Source: Pagrus major (Eukaryota; Chordata; Actinopteri; Spariformes; Sparidae). Taken from it: a stretch of DNA of 64,000 nt. Below are positions 11,801 through 22,013 of this stretch, piece after piece; positions within the stretch are counted from its first letter, which is position 1, and each line of letters starts with the position of its first letter. The position numbers and the translations under genes were made by a program. Where the stretch lies: NCBI RefSeq assembly GCF_040436345.1, contig NC_133224.1:14764703-14828702 (forward strand), in the 5' to 3' direction. The notes under the pieces were generated by a model, which did not search any database, was not told where the DNA came from, and saw only the letters and a program-made list of their open reading frames with translations.

Positions 11801-14800
11801 AGCATTCAGTAGATTCAGGATCTGAACCTGAACCTGAACCTGAACCTGCGGAATGTTTACATGTTTATTTGTGCTTGAACAACTGGTTATTTAATAAATT
11901 AGTCAGTCAACAAAACACACAATATTAACAACAATAATTTTACTAATAAAATAATTGTTAGTCATTTCTCAACTTCCAGTTTGTATAATATGATGAATTG
12001 CTGCTTTTGTTAAATGGAATATCTTTGGGTTTTTCACTCTTGGTCAAACACAAGACATTTGACATCTTCAAATGTCTTGTGTTTTCAGACATAATAAAAT
12101 ATGTAATAATAACAAATGATTAAAACTAGAATGTCACTCAGTAGAGTGCATACCTCCGCTAAGGCCCAACAGTCCCCTTTAATTCAGTCAAGCCTAATGT
12201 AATATAAAACTGGATAGACCTGTGTCACTCTAAATTATAAACCACCATTTAAACCCACCTAAGTAGGCTAGATTTTTTCATCAAGATCCATGTATTATAC
12301 CCTGAAAATGTCCATCTCCCAATGTTAAAGAAAGTAAGAAGAACATTTCTGGATCTGTCTCTTTATCAGAATCCACACCAAAAATGAATTGGGCTCTTCT
12401 GGTTCGAAACCCATCCTCCAGCCAAATTTCATGGAAATAGGTTCAGTAGTTTTTGTGCAATCCTGCCAACAAACCAAACCAAACGACAAACAAATGAACA
12501 TGGGTAAAAGATAATCTCCTGAGCAGAAGTAAAACTTGTAGTCGCAGGCTAAGTATTCTGCACAATCCACCACACCAAAAATGTGAAATAAATAAATCTG
12601 ATGGATTGAATTGTTTCCTTATTTAGGTGACTCTTTTGTTTCTATTTTAAGGAACATTGAGGGATTATTACATGAATACTCTAAAATGGGAAATTATAAT
12701 GAAGTGCATACTTTTTCAACCAGCAGCTTCTTCCCTGATTGGACCAAAAATGACTTGTGGTTATGTTGATGAAGGTTCTCAGTCATCTAGGTCATGGTAA
12801 TTCTAAGTGCTGTATTGTAGGCAACTGGACTTGTTTCAGTTTCTTGAAGATGTTTCACCTCTCATCCAAGAGGCTTCTTCACTTCTAACTAACTGGAGGA
12901 GCAGCAGACTTTTATACTCTGTGTGGGAGTGTCCTTACAGAGTAGTTAAGGATACGTGTGAGCTCTGAGTTTCAGAGTCGTTAGGGCCACTTGTGGGTCA
13001 TTGACTCGACCAGCCTTCATGTGGGTTGCTAGGGCTAGGTGAGCCCAGGTGTGAATGGTTGTTAAGCTGTCTGGGGAGGAAACTCAGTACAGCATTGTAG
13101 GTGGGTGACTTGTGGTTAGTTACGTCACTGTTCTCCCCCAGCAGCGGTCCTGGAGCACTTATACTGACACACACACCCATTGTATCTGAGCAGTACTTTC
13201 AGGAGAAAGAACCTCTGCAGTTGAAGTATAGTCTGTAAATGAAAATACTTCTCTCCTCTCCACCCAGCCACTGTTTGCATATGTGACCCAGGAGAAGTAC
13301 GAGGAGAGCGGTTGGAGCGTCTACAAACCCATTGAGGAGTTCAGACGGCAGGTAAGGATGAATAGTAGAGTGCAGCATTAGGACTTTACCATGACATTGC
13401 TGCTATTTCTTTTTGATACCAATACAGTATGAATCAATATTCTCACTGCTACTACTGTAAATAATTTCAGAGGTAAATAATCTCTCTCTTATATTTCCAG
13501 ACTAAGATTTCAGATGCATGTTAAGCAATATAAAAGCAACTTAACATTTCTTAAAACTAGGGCTGCAACGGTTCACAGAAGTCATGGTACGTACCTTGGT
13601 ACTGGGGTCACTGTTCAGTATGAGTTTGGTACAACGGGAACAAAGTAACAAAAAAATCCGAATTGCATAAGGCTAGGTTTCTTTCAAGTTACAGCAGTGC
13701 ACTTGCAGTTGTTCCCACATAGTTCCATCTGAGAAAGTTTTGATACATTAAAACTAAGACAGAACTTTTTTTAAAATTGCATTTAAAAGACAGTTAAACA
13801 AAGCAACAGTAAGCAACTACATACTTTGATATCAATTAAATTACCCTTTAAAGAAGCAAAAGCAAGCAAATCAATAATTACAGATTATAAAGAGGCTGTG
13901 TGTCTCATTTATTGGATGCCACAGTAAACAGTAATGTTTTAAGCCCTGATTTAAATGTGCTGACAGTTTTAGCAGACCCCAGGTCTTCAGGAAGCTTGTT
14001 CCACAGGTGGAGAGAATAGAAACTAAAAGCTGCTCCACCTTGCATAGTTGTGCATTAAGCAGTTAACAGTATAAACTTTCACATAGGTCATATTTTAATG
14101 CAGGGCTGATTTAAAAAAACAAAAAACAAATGCTTGCAAAATGCCTTAGAAATATCTTTGCTCCTGTCTGCTTTCATATCTAGAGGCTGCTTAAAGGGGG
14201 ACAATTAGTTGCACTCCTGTTGTATTTTGTTTGCAGTGAGGATCAGAAGGGTTATACCCGCGCCCACTGATAAATGGTCTCAGATGTATTTGGCCTATGA
14301 CTGCATGAACCGGACCAAGACAGTTCTGGACAAATACATGTATTGCTGCATCCTTACTTGAAACGTATTTTTTTCTATCCATTTTGGTCTTTTGTACACA
14401 CGTAAACAGTGTTTTTAGGTTGCTGAGAAAGGACCTTCCAGGGTGAAGATATTCAGAAACTCAGAAACAGACATTTTTGAAAATGAGAAAACAGACACAC
14501 TCATCTATCAGTGTTTGTAGCATCATTGGCAGTAATGAACTCAGAGTATGTGTTATGATATTAGAATATTTGAGTTTATACAGTGATGGAATGGATGCTA
14601 GCCTAGCATTGCTAGGCTATTTTCTGTAACCTTTTATTTAGAAGCAGACATTGATAATACAATGATGGAAAAGAGACAAAAATGTCTGCTTACAATGTTT
14701 TGCTGACAAGTTATCCAAGAAAACTCTGTGAAGAGCAGTCATGTTTCTCTGCCTCATTCCTTATGTGGAATTCGTTACCTGCTGAACTCAAACTGGATCC

Positions 14801-17800
14801 TGACCGGGAACATTTTCTATTCAAACTGAAACAGTTTTTGAAGAGGGATCAGTCATGTAGTCATGAATGATCTGATGCTTCTTGTTTAACCGTGTTTAAT
14901 TGTATAGTATCACAGTTTGTGTCTGATATTTTTCTGTCTGTAGTTTCTTGTGCATATTTTTTGCTGAGTTCCTGTTTGTACTATTTTTTATGTATTGTTG
15001 AGTTATATGTACATTATTTTAAATACCTATCCTGGGAGGGGCATAGCAAATGAAGATAATTTTGTAGTGTAGACATGTTGAATAGAACTAAAGAATAAAG
15101 TAGGTGGGAGATGGTGTGAACCTTCCCAGTGAAGTGTAAACAGGTGAGAAATGTACGGAGGAGTCAAAGCATTCAGTGTTTGAAATTATTTAGTAAAACT
15201 GAATATGAGTTCAAAGTATAATTTGAAAAATGCAAAAAAGAGCATTCCCATGTCTCTGTAAGTAACTGATGATGATCATTGTCTTTTGTAGGGCCTACCT
15301 AATAACAAGTGGCGTATTACATTCATCAATAAGAACTATGAGCTGTGTGACACCTACCCCACTGTGCTGGCTGTACCCTTTAAAAGTAAAGAGGAGGACC
15401 TCAGAAGAGTGTCTGCTTTCAGGTCCAGAGGACGCATACCGGTATGTGCCAAACTGATCTGTACAAAACTGAACCGTATTATTCTCGAGTAAAGTATTTT
15501 TGAGTCTGACAAAAAAAAAGACTCAATGTCAACTTGTTAGTAGGATCAATTCAAAATATAGTTTTATGCATAGGCCTTCTTTCTCCTTTCTTGTGAATTA
15601 TATTAGATTATATTGCATAACTTATATTTATGTTTCATATATATTTTATAATGTATTTGATATTTTTGATATTATTTTTTACTATTTTATACTAATAATT
15701 ATTAATCAAAAACATAAATTAACACCAGAATTATTCTTCAAGTTGGATGTATTCAATGGCAGACATCACAGAAGTAATAAAATATTAAAATTAATGTATA
15801 TGAAAATAGCCAGTGCAGAGGAGTAAAGTAAAACTGAGAAAGAATATGTTTGATGCAGTTTGGTTTGCCTGCCTTGGAAACAGTTGTTGTAATTGTACAG
15901 TGTTTGAAATCAAGTTGTGTGACATTCCCTAATTTTTTGGCATTACTGGACCATCGTAGAACTGTAGTTACTATCTTTATGTAATCATTACATATGTGTG
16001 TGTTAGGTGAGTTAGACCGGTAAGCTGCCTTCCTTTAGTTTTGTGTTTTTGTTCAACTTTCTATGACTGTCAACCAAGTTTTTGTTGCAATTACAAGCTA
16101 CCTGACAGCGATTCCATTTTCTACAGTACAGACTGTATCTGTACTGTATCTGTAAAGGTTTTAACTCTCTTTGTGTCTTAGGTTCTATCATGGATCCACA
16201 GGGAGAACCAGGCAGTGATTGTCCGCTGCAGTCAGCCTCTGGTTGGTATGTCTGGTAAGAGAAACAAGGACGATGAGCGATACCTGGACCTGATCAGGGA
16301 GGCAAATGACACCATCAAGCTCACCATCTATGATGCTCGGCCCAGCGTCAATGCTGTGGCCAACAAGGTCAGAAGGGGAAGGAAGTACTCTCAGGGGTTA
16401 AAGGGTTGGTGCATACATCAGGTTACTATCTCATCTGCAACACTTTTCATTCATCAGCTTTCTGAAATAGGAATCAACAGTAATGAGAGGAAAATGGAAA
16501 AGTAAGTGATGGAGAAAGTGATCCGAATGTTGAATGTTAACTTCTGAGAAAGCTTTCAGTCACTTGAAGTGCAGAAGACATTGTGATTAGTAGTTCTGAT
16601 ATGTTATAGACGTGGCATGATGGCTTCTCTTTTAAAAGTTTGAGAGTTTGTGCTACAAATAATTATAATTTTCATTGTTTAATTTATCTGTCCATTGTAT
16701 TTATAGTTAATCAGTTAATCATTTAGTGTTGAAAAAAATGAAATGCATGTTCCAATAATAAAGACAAAAAGTAGCATTAAAAGAAGAAGCTAAATTTGGG
16801 GGGGCTATGTGCTACTACATCTGCATGCACTGCTTTTACCAACTGAAGTTAGCTGGCGGTCTTATGTGAAGAAGATCAGACAAGAGACCGTTACTTTAGT
16901 CCACCCTGCTGGAAATATAGGCATGATTGACTTTCTCTAAATCCTGTCTGGACATAAGACTTCTTATTTTTGCCATACATTTCTGATTTAGTTACTGCCT
17001 TAATGTGGCTGCTGATGCTGAGAACCCAGTCTATTAAATACCAAGATTCTAACTAAGCTCAGGAATCAAGCTGAGCATAGACTTTCATAATTTCCTCCTT
17101 GCTGCCAAATATAATGATTTCTGTCATACATTTTTTTAATTACAGGAAGTTTAATTGTATTCAGTCCGTACCTGCCAGAAGCATTGATAGTTGAAGGGAC
17201 CATCGTCACTCAGTGAAAGAGCTAATTAAATCTGAGTGTCATCTGCATAGCTATGATTAGCATCGTTATTCTCCTGTATGATTTGACCTAGAGGGAGCAT
17301 GTACCGGTGAAATATTAGCGGCCCAAGAATCGAACCCTGGGGGACTTCACATGTCATGGTGATCCACTCAGATTTATGACCATCGTTGGCAGCAACATAG
17401 CCTCTTTTGAGATATGATCTGAACCAACTGAGGACTCGATAATTCCATCCACTTTTTTAGTCACTGGAGAAGTATTATATGGTCCACAGTATCAAACACT
17501 GCACTTGGATCAAGCAGCACCAAAACTGATGTTTTACCACTCAGATGAATATCATTATCAGAGATGGGTCTGTAATTGTTGAATACTGAAGGATCCAGGG
17601 TGTCTTTCTTGAGAAGGGTTTAACAACTGCAGTTTTCAGTGATTTTGGAAAAATGCCTGGTACAAGTGAGTCATTGACAGTTTTCAGCACATCCATTTCC
17701 AAGCAACTAAAAACATTTTTAAAAAGCTGGTTGGCAGGGGAACAAAACAGCAGGTGGATGAATTAAGATGCTTCACTACATCCTACAGAGGTTTAGTATT

Positions 17801-20800
17801 CAGTCAATCAATCAATCAATCTTCAATTAATCTTTATTTGTATAGCACCAATTCACAACAAAAGTTATCTCATGACACTTTCTAATTGGAGCAGGTCTAG
17901 ACCATATTCTATAATTAGTTTATTTTCAGAGACCCAACATTTCCCCCATGATCATGAGTATTGATACCATTCAATGTTGACAGTCTAGCCAAATTGTTTC
18001 TGTGCAGGTTGTAGCAGTGTTCTTATTCCATTGTTTGACATGGAGGAATTTATGGCCACTCTAAAGACAAGGAGAAACTTGACTACAAACACATTACGCT
18101 TAAATCTCGTCAGTCTCGCCTTGTTTATTTTGGACATTGTAAATAGGAAGTCTCTCTTTAAAGATGTTGTAGTGAATTTATTAGTTTGCGCTGACAGAAA
18201 CTGATCTGGTTTGGTATTGGAGCAACCGACATAACAAAGAAAACATGGAGATGAATACTATTAGTCTTAATTCCACTTACTCTAAAAACATGTCTGCTGT
18301 CCATACAGCTCAAACAGTCACATTCCTTTACTGTACATTAGCCATCAGCTAATGTTAGTGAGCAACAGCACACACCAAGGGTTTGTGTGTCTGTGTCTGA
18401 ATTCTTGCCTAATCCTTAGTGAATTCAGCAGAACTCACTGGAGACTCCTGTTCTCCCACTACTTTTCCCCTCTCCTCTCTGTAATGTCTTCACTACATGA
18501 ACTGGGAAAAGTACTGAATTCTGGGTTCATTGACATGGAATGAGCTTTGCCTCATTTTTTATCTTAATGTCTTTGCTATCCCAAGGCCACAGGAGGAGGC
18601 TATGAGGGTGATGAGTACCAGAACGCAGAGCTCATCTTCCTGGACATTCAGAATATCCATGTCATGAGGGAATCACTGAAGAAACTCAAAGATATCGTCT
18701 ACCCTAATGTGGAGGAATCGCATTGGCTGTCCAGCCTAGAGTCTACACACTGGCTCGAACATGTTAAGGTGAGAAAAAGAATTTCAGTGTCTATGCAGAC
18801 ATGAATATCATTATTGCATCTGGGCAGAGGCTTTCATTTTTATTTGGATGTATTGAGCCTTTTAAGGGTTGTCAGTCATTTTCTAAGTCCAAAACCTAGT
18901 CTAAATTGTGTCCTTTTGTGTGTAGCTGGTGTTATCCGGAGCCATCCAAGTGGCAGACAAGGTGTCCAGTGGGAATTCAGTGTTGGTTCACTGTAGTGAC
19001 GGCTGGGACAGAACTGCTCAGCTCACCTCTCTGGCTATGCTGATGCTGGACAGTCACTACCGCACTCTCAGAGGGTTCCAGGTCAGTAAATGCTGTAATG
19101 AGATTATAACGGGAAGCTGCTCATATATACCAAAGAAAACGATTAGGAGTACTATGAAAAGCTTTCATTTCACTCATGCAGTGTTTTTACTGTACTCCTA
19201 AAGCAATAGAATGTCACTTTTTTAAACAATTTTTTAGAAAAAGCTTCTTCTTGCAATGAGTGGACAAAAAGTAAAACTTAAAGTATCTGATATTAAATGT
19301 ACTTAAGTATCAAAAGTACAAGCAAAAGAAAACTTTATAAGTATGCCACTTTGGCTTTGATGCAGTATGCAGTTATTCTGATTGATTGTGGATTAATAAT
19401 AAAAAATAAAAATTCAGGTCAAAAATTATTGTTTTGTTTCTGTCTATGTAAGAATTCTGATGGTTGGTTCCAGTATCTAATAGTATAACACTGTTGGCAT
19501 CACATGGTAGCTGTGTTCATCAGTGATCAAGAGACTTGGTAACTGCCAGTTTGTGAAAAAATATGTAAAAATGGGTGAGTGTACGGTAAGCGCCCAGCTT
19601 CTCTCCGTTACGGATCCCAAGTGCTCTGCAACAAAAGGAGGAGCACATTGGTTCAGCTAATTCTCTTTGGAGTCAGCTGAAAGAGTTTTAAGGGCTGAAA
19701 CATCATGGCGAGGTAGCCACTTTCATGCTGCAGAATATGGGAATTGTGTGACGTGAAGAAAAGTAACATAAAGATAAAGCTAATGTATAGTTATGAAATG
19801 AATTATTCTACCACTAGAGGTTCATCCCTTAACATGACTCAGTTTGAGTCTAACTCCACTCAACAATGAAATATGCAGTAGTGCAACAAACTTGAGGGGG
19901 AAGATGATTCAAACAACTGTTGAGACGTGAATGTAATGGAAGGGGGAGATGGGATGCCACATTTAGTAGCTGAATGTTATCAGTAACACCTTTTAAGGAC
20001 GGAACTTGAGTAAATGTACTTACATTCCATCACTGCCATTATCCTGATGTAATGAATCCTTTTTGTGTTCTTTTAGGTGCTAATTGAGAAGGAATGGATC
20101 AGCTTTGGCCACAAGTTTGCCTCAGTAAGTAACATTTTTAGAACTCCTTACATTAGTTGTGTGTTTTGATATGAATTCATATTTAATGCTGTCAGATATT
20201 TTTACAGAAACAGATGTTTATACAAGAAATTGCTCAAGTGACTAATAAAAATAGTTTGCCTTCCTGATAATAATTTAATTTGTGTTTGTGTGTGTAGAGG
20301 ATAGGTCAGGGTGACAAGAACCATGCAGACCAGGACAGATCACCAATCTTTGTTCAGTTCATCGACTGTGTATGGCAGATGACTAAACAGGTAAGTGTAA
20401 CACATCTGAATCATCAAGCTCAATCATACAGGAAGGTAACCTCAAAGGCATTTACATCATTTGTCAGCTTTAAGAACTGTAGGCCAAGGTTAGGCCGGGA
20501 TTTTTTTCCTAATGTATTGTTGGACCTAGCTAGCAGTTTGGGTTTAATATATTCAAAAACTGTCACAAATAAGCACTCTGAAAAGACTCTGTGGCCCTAT
20601 TTTAATTGTGTAAGCATTAAAATGATACGAAGCAGTAGGTCTCAGGTGCACGGACTGTGCAGGCATCTTCAGCTGCTATTTTGGTTTATGTCTGTGTAGC
20701 AGCTTGAAGTGCAAAAGGGCTGGGTGAAGGAGATATACTGTAGATGAGATGGAATTGTATGCTTCAGCTTTAGACATGATTTTTCTGATATGCTCACTGA

Positions 20801-22013
20801 AGTTGTCACTGAACTGTAATTGTGGTTTTCTCCTCTCCTCTCCTCTCCTCTCCTCTCCTCTCCTCTCCTCTCCTCTCCTCTCCTCTCCTCTCCTCTCCTC
20901 TCCTCGTCTCTCCTCTCCTCTCCTCTCCTCTCCTCTCCTCTCCTCTCCTCTCCTCGTCTATCCTCTCCTCTCCTCTCCTCGTCTCTCCTCTCCTCTCCTC
21001 TCCTCTCCTCTCCTCTCCTCTCCTCTCCTCTCCTCTCCTCTCCTCTCTTTAGTTTCCAACAGCTTTTGAGTTTAATGAGCGCCTCCTGCTGACAATCATG
21101 GATCATCTCTACAGCTGTCGCTTCGGGACTTTCCTCTACAACTGTGAGAGTGCACGAGACCAGCACGTAAGACTGGACTTAAAACACTGCCTGCTCTGAG
21201 TTTCCCTACAATATGCATGCAAGCATGCTTTGACTTTACAGTTCATTCAAGCTTTAAATGCCTCACAATTACACTCTTTCTGTTGTGCAGGAGTTGAGAT
21301 CGAAAACAGTGTCCCTGTGGTCTCTGGTCAATAGTAAGATGGACATTTATTTAAATCCCTTCTACACCCCGGAGTCCGGTAGGGTCCTCTACCCCGTCGC
21401 CAGCATGCGCCACCTAGAGCTGTGGGTAACATACTACATCCGCTGGAACCCACGCATTCGACAACAGGTAGGACTGTGACCTGGGCTGGATTACTATGGG
21501 GGGTGTTTGTTTTCCATGCACATGTGCTGTCTGGGCTTGACTTGGTTTGACTCGTAATGGATTTGCATTTACAATAGGGCTACCTGCTTCAAGGTGTGTC
21601 TTTAACTGATGACGTGCTTGCCTTGTGTATTGGTCAAAGTAGCTGATGTAAATACTATCTATATCTGAGAACCCTAACCCTCTAAACCACTGAGATTCAG
21701 TCTGAAGCTACAAAATTACTGAGAGCTTTAAGACACAGAGACTAGTTTGGTTTAGTTACTGGATGTGTCTGGACCTGTGTATTTGTTAGTAATGTCTTTG
21801 TGTGTGTGTTGTGTATTACAGCAGCAGAGTCCGGTGGAGCAGCGCTACAAGGAGCTGTTGGCCCTGAGAGACGAGTACTTGAAGAAGCTGGAGGAGCTCC
21901 AGCGGTCTGACTCCTCCCCTTCCTCCCACATGGCTAACAGCCCCTCCCCCAACACCTCCTCCACCTCCTCCACACCGTCACAGCAATACACACACCTACA
22001 AACTCCCCTCTGA
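5859..22013 (+). CDS. mtm1: Myotubularin (phosphoinositide 3-phosphatase), 15 coding exons
   Basis: Myotubularin removes the 3-phosphate of PI3P and PI(3,5)P2 on endosomal membranes; human loss causes X-linked centronuclear myopathy (family knowledge). Coding exons, all joining in frame: 5859-5915, 7712-7784, 10057-10151, 10664-10774, 10875-10976, 13268-13351, 15292-15441, 16182-16367, 18586-18768, 18926-19081, 20077-20124, 20298-20390, 21053-21166, 21291-21467, 21822-22013. They total 1821 nt, or 606 residues (human is 603). The start ATG has G at -3 and +4, and the following residues begin [11 protein letters not shown], like human MASASTSKYNS. PH-GRAM spans about residues 29-146, with [10 protein letters not shown] at 44-53. 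The phosphatase domain spans about 150-540, with catalytic Cys370 and Arg376 in HCSDGWDR. The SID-like FPTAFEFNE starts at 447, and a coiled coil covers about 548-568. The protein resembles human MTM1 rather than MTMR1 throughout (for example GKRNKDDE and [12 protein letters not shown]). The 25 nt before the ATG in exon 5834-5915 are 5' UTR. Donors after 16367 and 19081 (GTCAGA, GTCAGT) are weaker than the rest. Confidence 0.96.
5916..10056 (+). other. mtm1: mtm1 introns 2 and 3: nothing recognised
   Basis: No coding, RNA or clear element is visible around the single exon at 7712-7784. A stretch near 8030-8150 (TTGACTTGACTCGGTTCGAC) resembles one near 21530-21640, probably a shared decayed repeat. 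Confidence 0.4.
7712..10976 (+). other. mtm1: mtm1 exons encoding the PH-GRAM lipid-binding domain
   Basis: Exons 7712-7784, 10057-10151, 10664-10774 and 10875-10976 encode residues 20-146. Visible family motifs are [43 protein letters not shown] and [23 protein letters not shown] domains of myotubularins bind phosphoinositides. The 73-nt exon ends in phase 1 and pairs with the 95-nt exon, the same phase break as in mtmr1. Introns here carry GT-rich tracts near 10190-10232 and straight after the donor at 10775. Confidence 0.9.
10775..10850. repeat. GT-rich tract directly after the mtm1 exon 5 donor
   Basis: The donor GTAGGT leads at once into a TG run and then TGTGTC units up to about 10840. 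Confidence 0.85.
12120..12560. mobile_element. non-autonomous repeat with CCAAATTTCATGGAAAT core
   Basis: It contains CATACCTCCGCTAAGGCC at the left, a CCAAATTTCATGGAAATAGG core with TTCAGTAGTTTTTG, and a CCAAACCAAACGACAAAC tail near 12475-12500. This combination is typical of a very widespread fish interspersed repeat. No coding capacity. Confidence 0.5.
12775..13170 (+). mobile_element. fragment of dispersed fish repeat, copy B
   Basis: It shares about 120 bp with the reverse complement of 5530-5690 and continues through unique-looking repeat sequence to about 13170. In mtm1 intron 6, ending about 100 bp before exon 7. Confidence 0.5.
13556..13690. mobile_element. fragment of GGGCTGCAACGGTTCAC repeat
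   Basis: It begins TAGGGCTGCAACGGTTCAC and continues GTACGTACCTTGGTACTG, the usual left end of a fish hAT-like non-autonomous element. The right end was not found. In mtm1 intron 7. Confidence 0.5.
13700..14400. mobile_element. probable LINE-associated repeat fragment
   Basis: The stretch CCCAGGTCTTCAGGAAGC with TTGTTCCACAGGTGGAGAGA (about 13976-14015) is typical of sequence next to fish LINE copies. Divergent and without open frames; family not assigned. Confidence 0.35.
14682..14870 (+). mobile_element. C-terminal remnant of a LINE reverse transcriptase ORF
   Basis: The frame reads [20 protein letters not shown] and then a basic [11 protein letters not shown] tail. WNSLP plus a following Lys-rich helix is the usual end of L2/CR1/Rex-type LINE polyproteins. 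No reverse transcriptase domain precedes it on this strand. In mtm1 intron 7. Confidence 0.55.
17130..17720 (-). mobile_element. decayed LINE reverse transcriptase
   Basis: The minus strand encodes [13 protein letters not shown] (about 17310-17350) and SYADDTQ (about 17235-17255). These are the fingers/palm motif and the catalytic YADD box of non-LTR reverse transcriptases. Further upstream on the same strand, AVVKP with NNYRPIS-like residues appears across a frameshift. It is broken by stops and frameshifts, so a dead copy. In mtm1 intron 9. Confidence 0.75.
17795..17930. repeat. (TCAA)n tract and fish interspersed repeat tail
   Basis: A short (AATC)n run at about 17803-17820 is followed by CTTTATTTGTATAGCACC and AAGTTATCTCATGACACTTT, a very common teleost retroelement-end sequence. 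Confidence 0.5.
18490..18545 (+). mobile_element. end fragment of a MITE family shared with 39281-39935
   Basis: CATGAACTGGGAAAAGTACT and GACATGGAATGA match the right terminus of the element at 39281-39935. It lies just upstream of mtm1 exon 10. Confidence 0.5.
18926..19081 (+). other. mtm1: mtm1 catalytic exon (HCSDGWDR)
   Basis: This 156-nt exon encodes residues 348-399. It includes the C-X5-R phosphatase loop (Cys370 nucleophile, Asp372 and Asp375 in the loop, Arg376) and ends in [12 protein letters not shown]. Human MTM1 reads FYRSIEGFE at that end. Its last 105 nt are almost identical to the mtmr1 counterpart, while its first 51 nt are not (see findings). Confidence 0.95.
20831..21048. 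repeat. (TCCTC)n pyrimidine pentanucleotide array, end of mtm1 intron 13
   Basis: About 218 bp of TCTCC/TCCTC units with four CGTC interruptions. It runs directly into TCTTTAG and mtm1 exon 14 at 21053, so it is the polypyrimidine tract of that acceptor. The opposite strand is pure purine. Confidence 0.95.
21822..22013 (+). other. mtm1: mtm1 last coding exon: coiled coil and PDZ-ligand-like tail
   Basis: The exon encodes residues 544-606 and then [23 protein letters not shown] fits the dimerising coiled coil of myotubularins. It is followed by a Ser/Pro/Thr-rich stretch and the end QTPL, where human ends QTHF. The acceptor sits in CAGCAGCAG (21819-21827), so the exact first codon could shift by one or two glutamines. 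Confidence 0.9.

Noticed and set aside
12840..12880. Hammerhead-ribozyme-like core (GGATGAGAGG with TGAAAC) on the minus strand of the dispersed repeat; also at 5575-5610
   Set aside because: The essential CUGAUGA core is not met (the positions equivalent to C3 and U4 differ) and stems are not evident. The shared sequence is explained by its being one dispersed repeat.
20669..21166. Arg/Glu- or Ser/Leu-rich open frames across the TCCTC array
   Set aside because: Pure products of the pentanucleotide repeat. They overlap a splice acceptor and real mtm1 exon 14.
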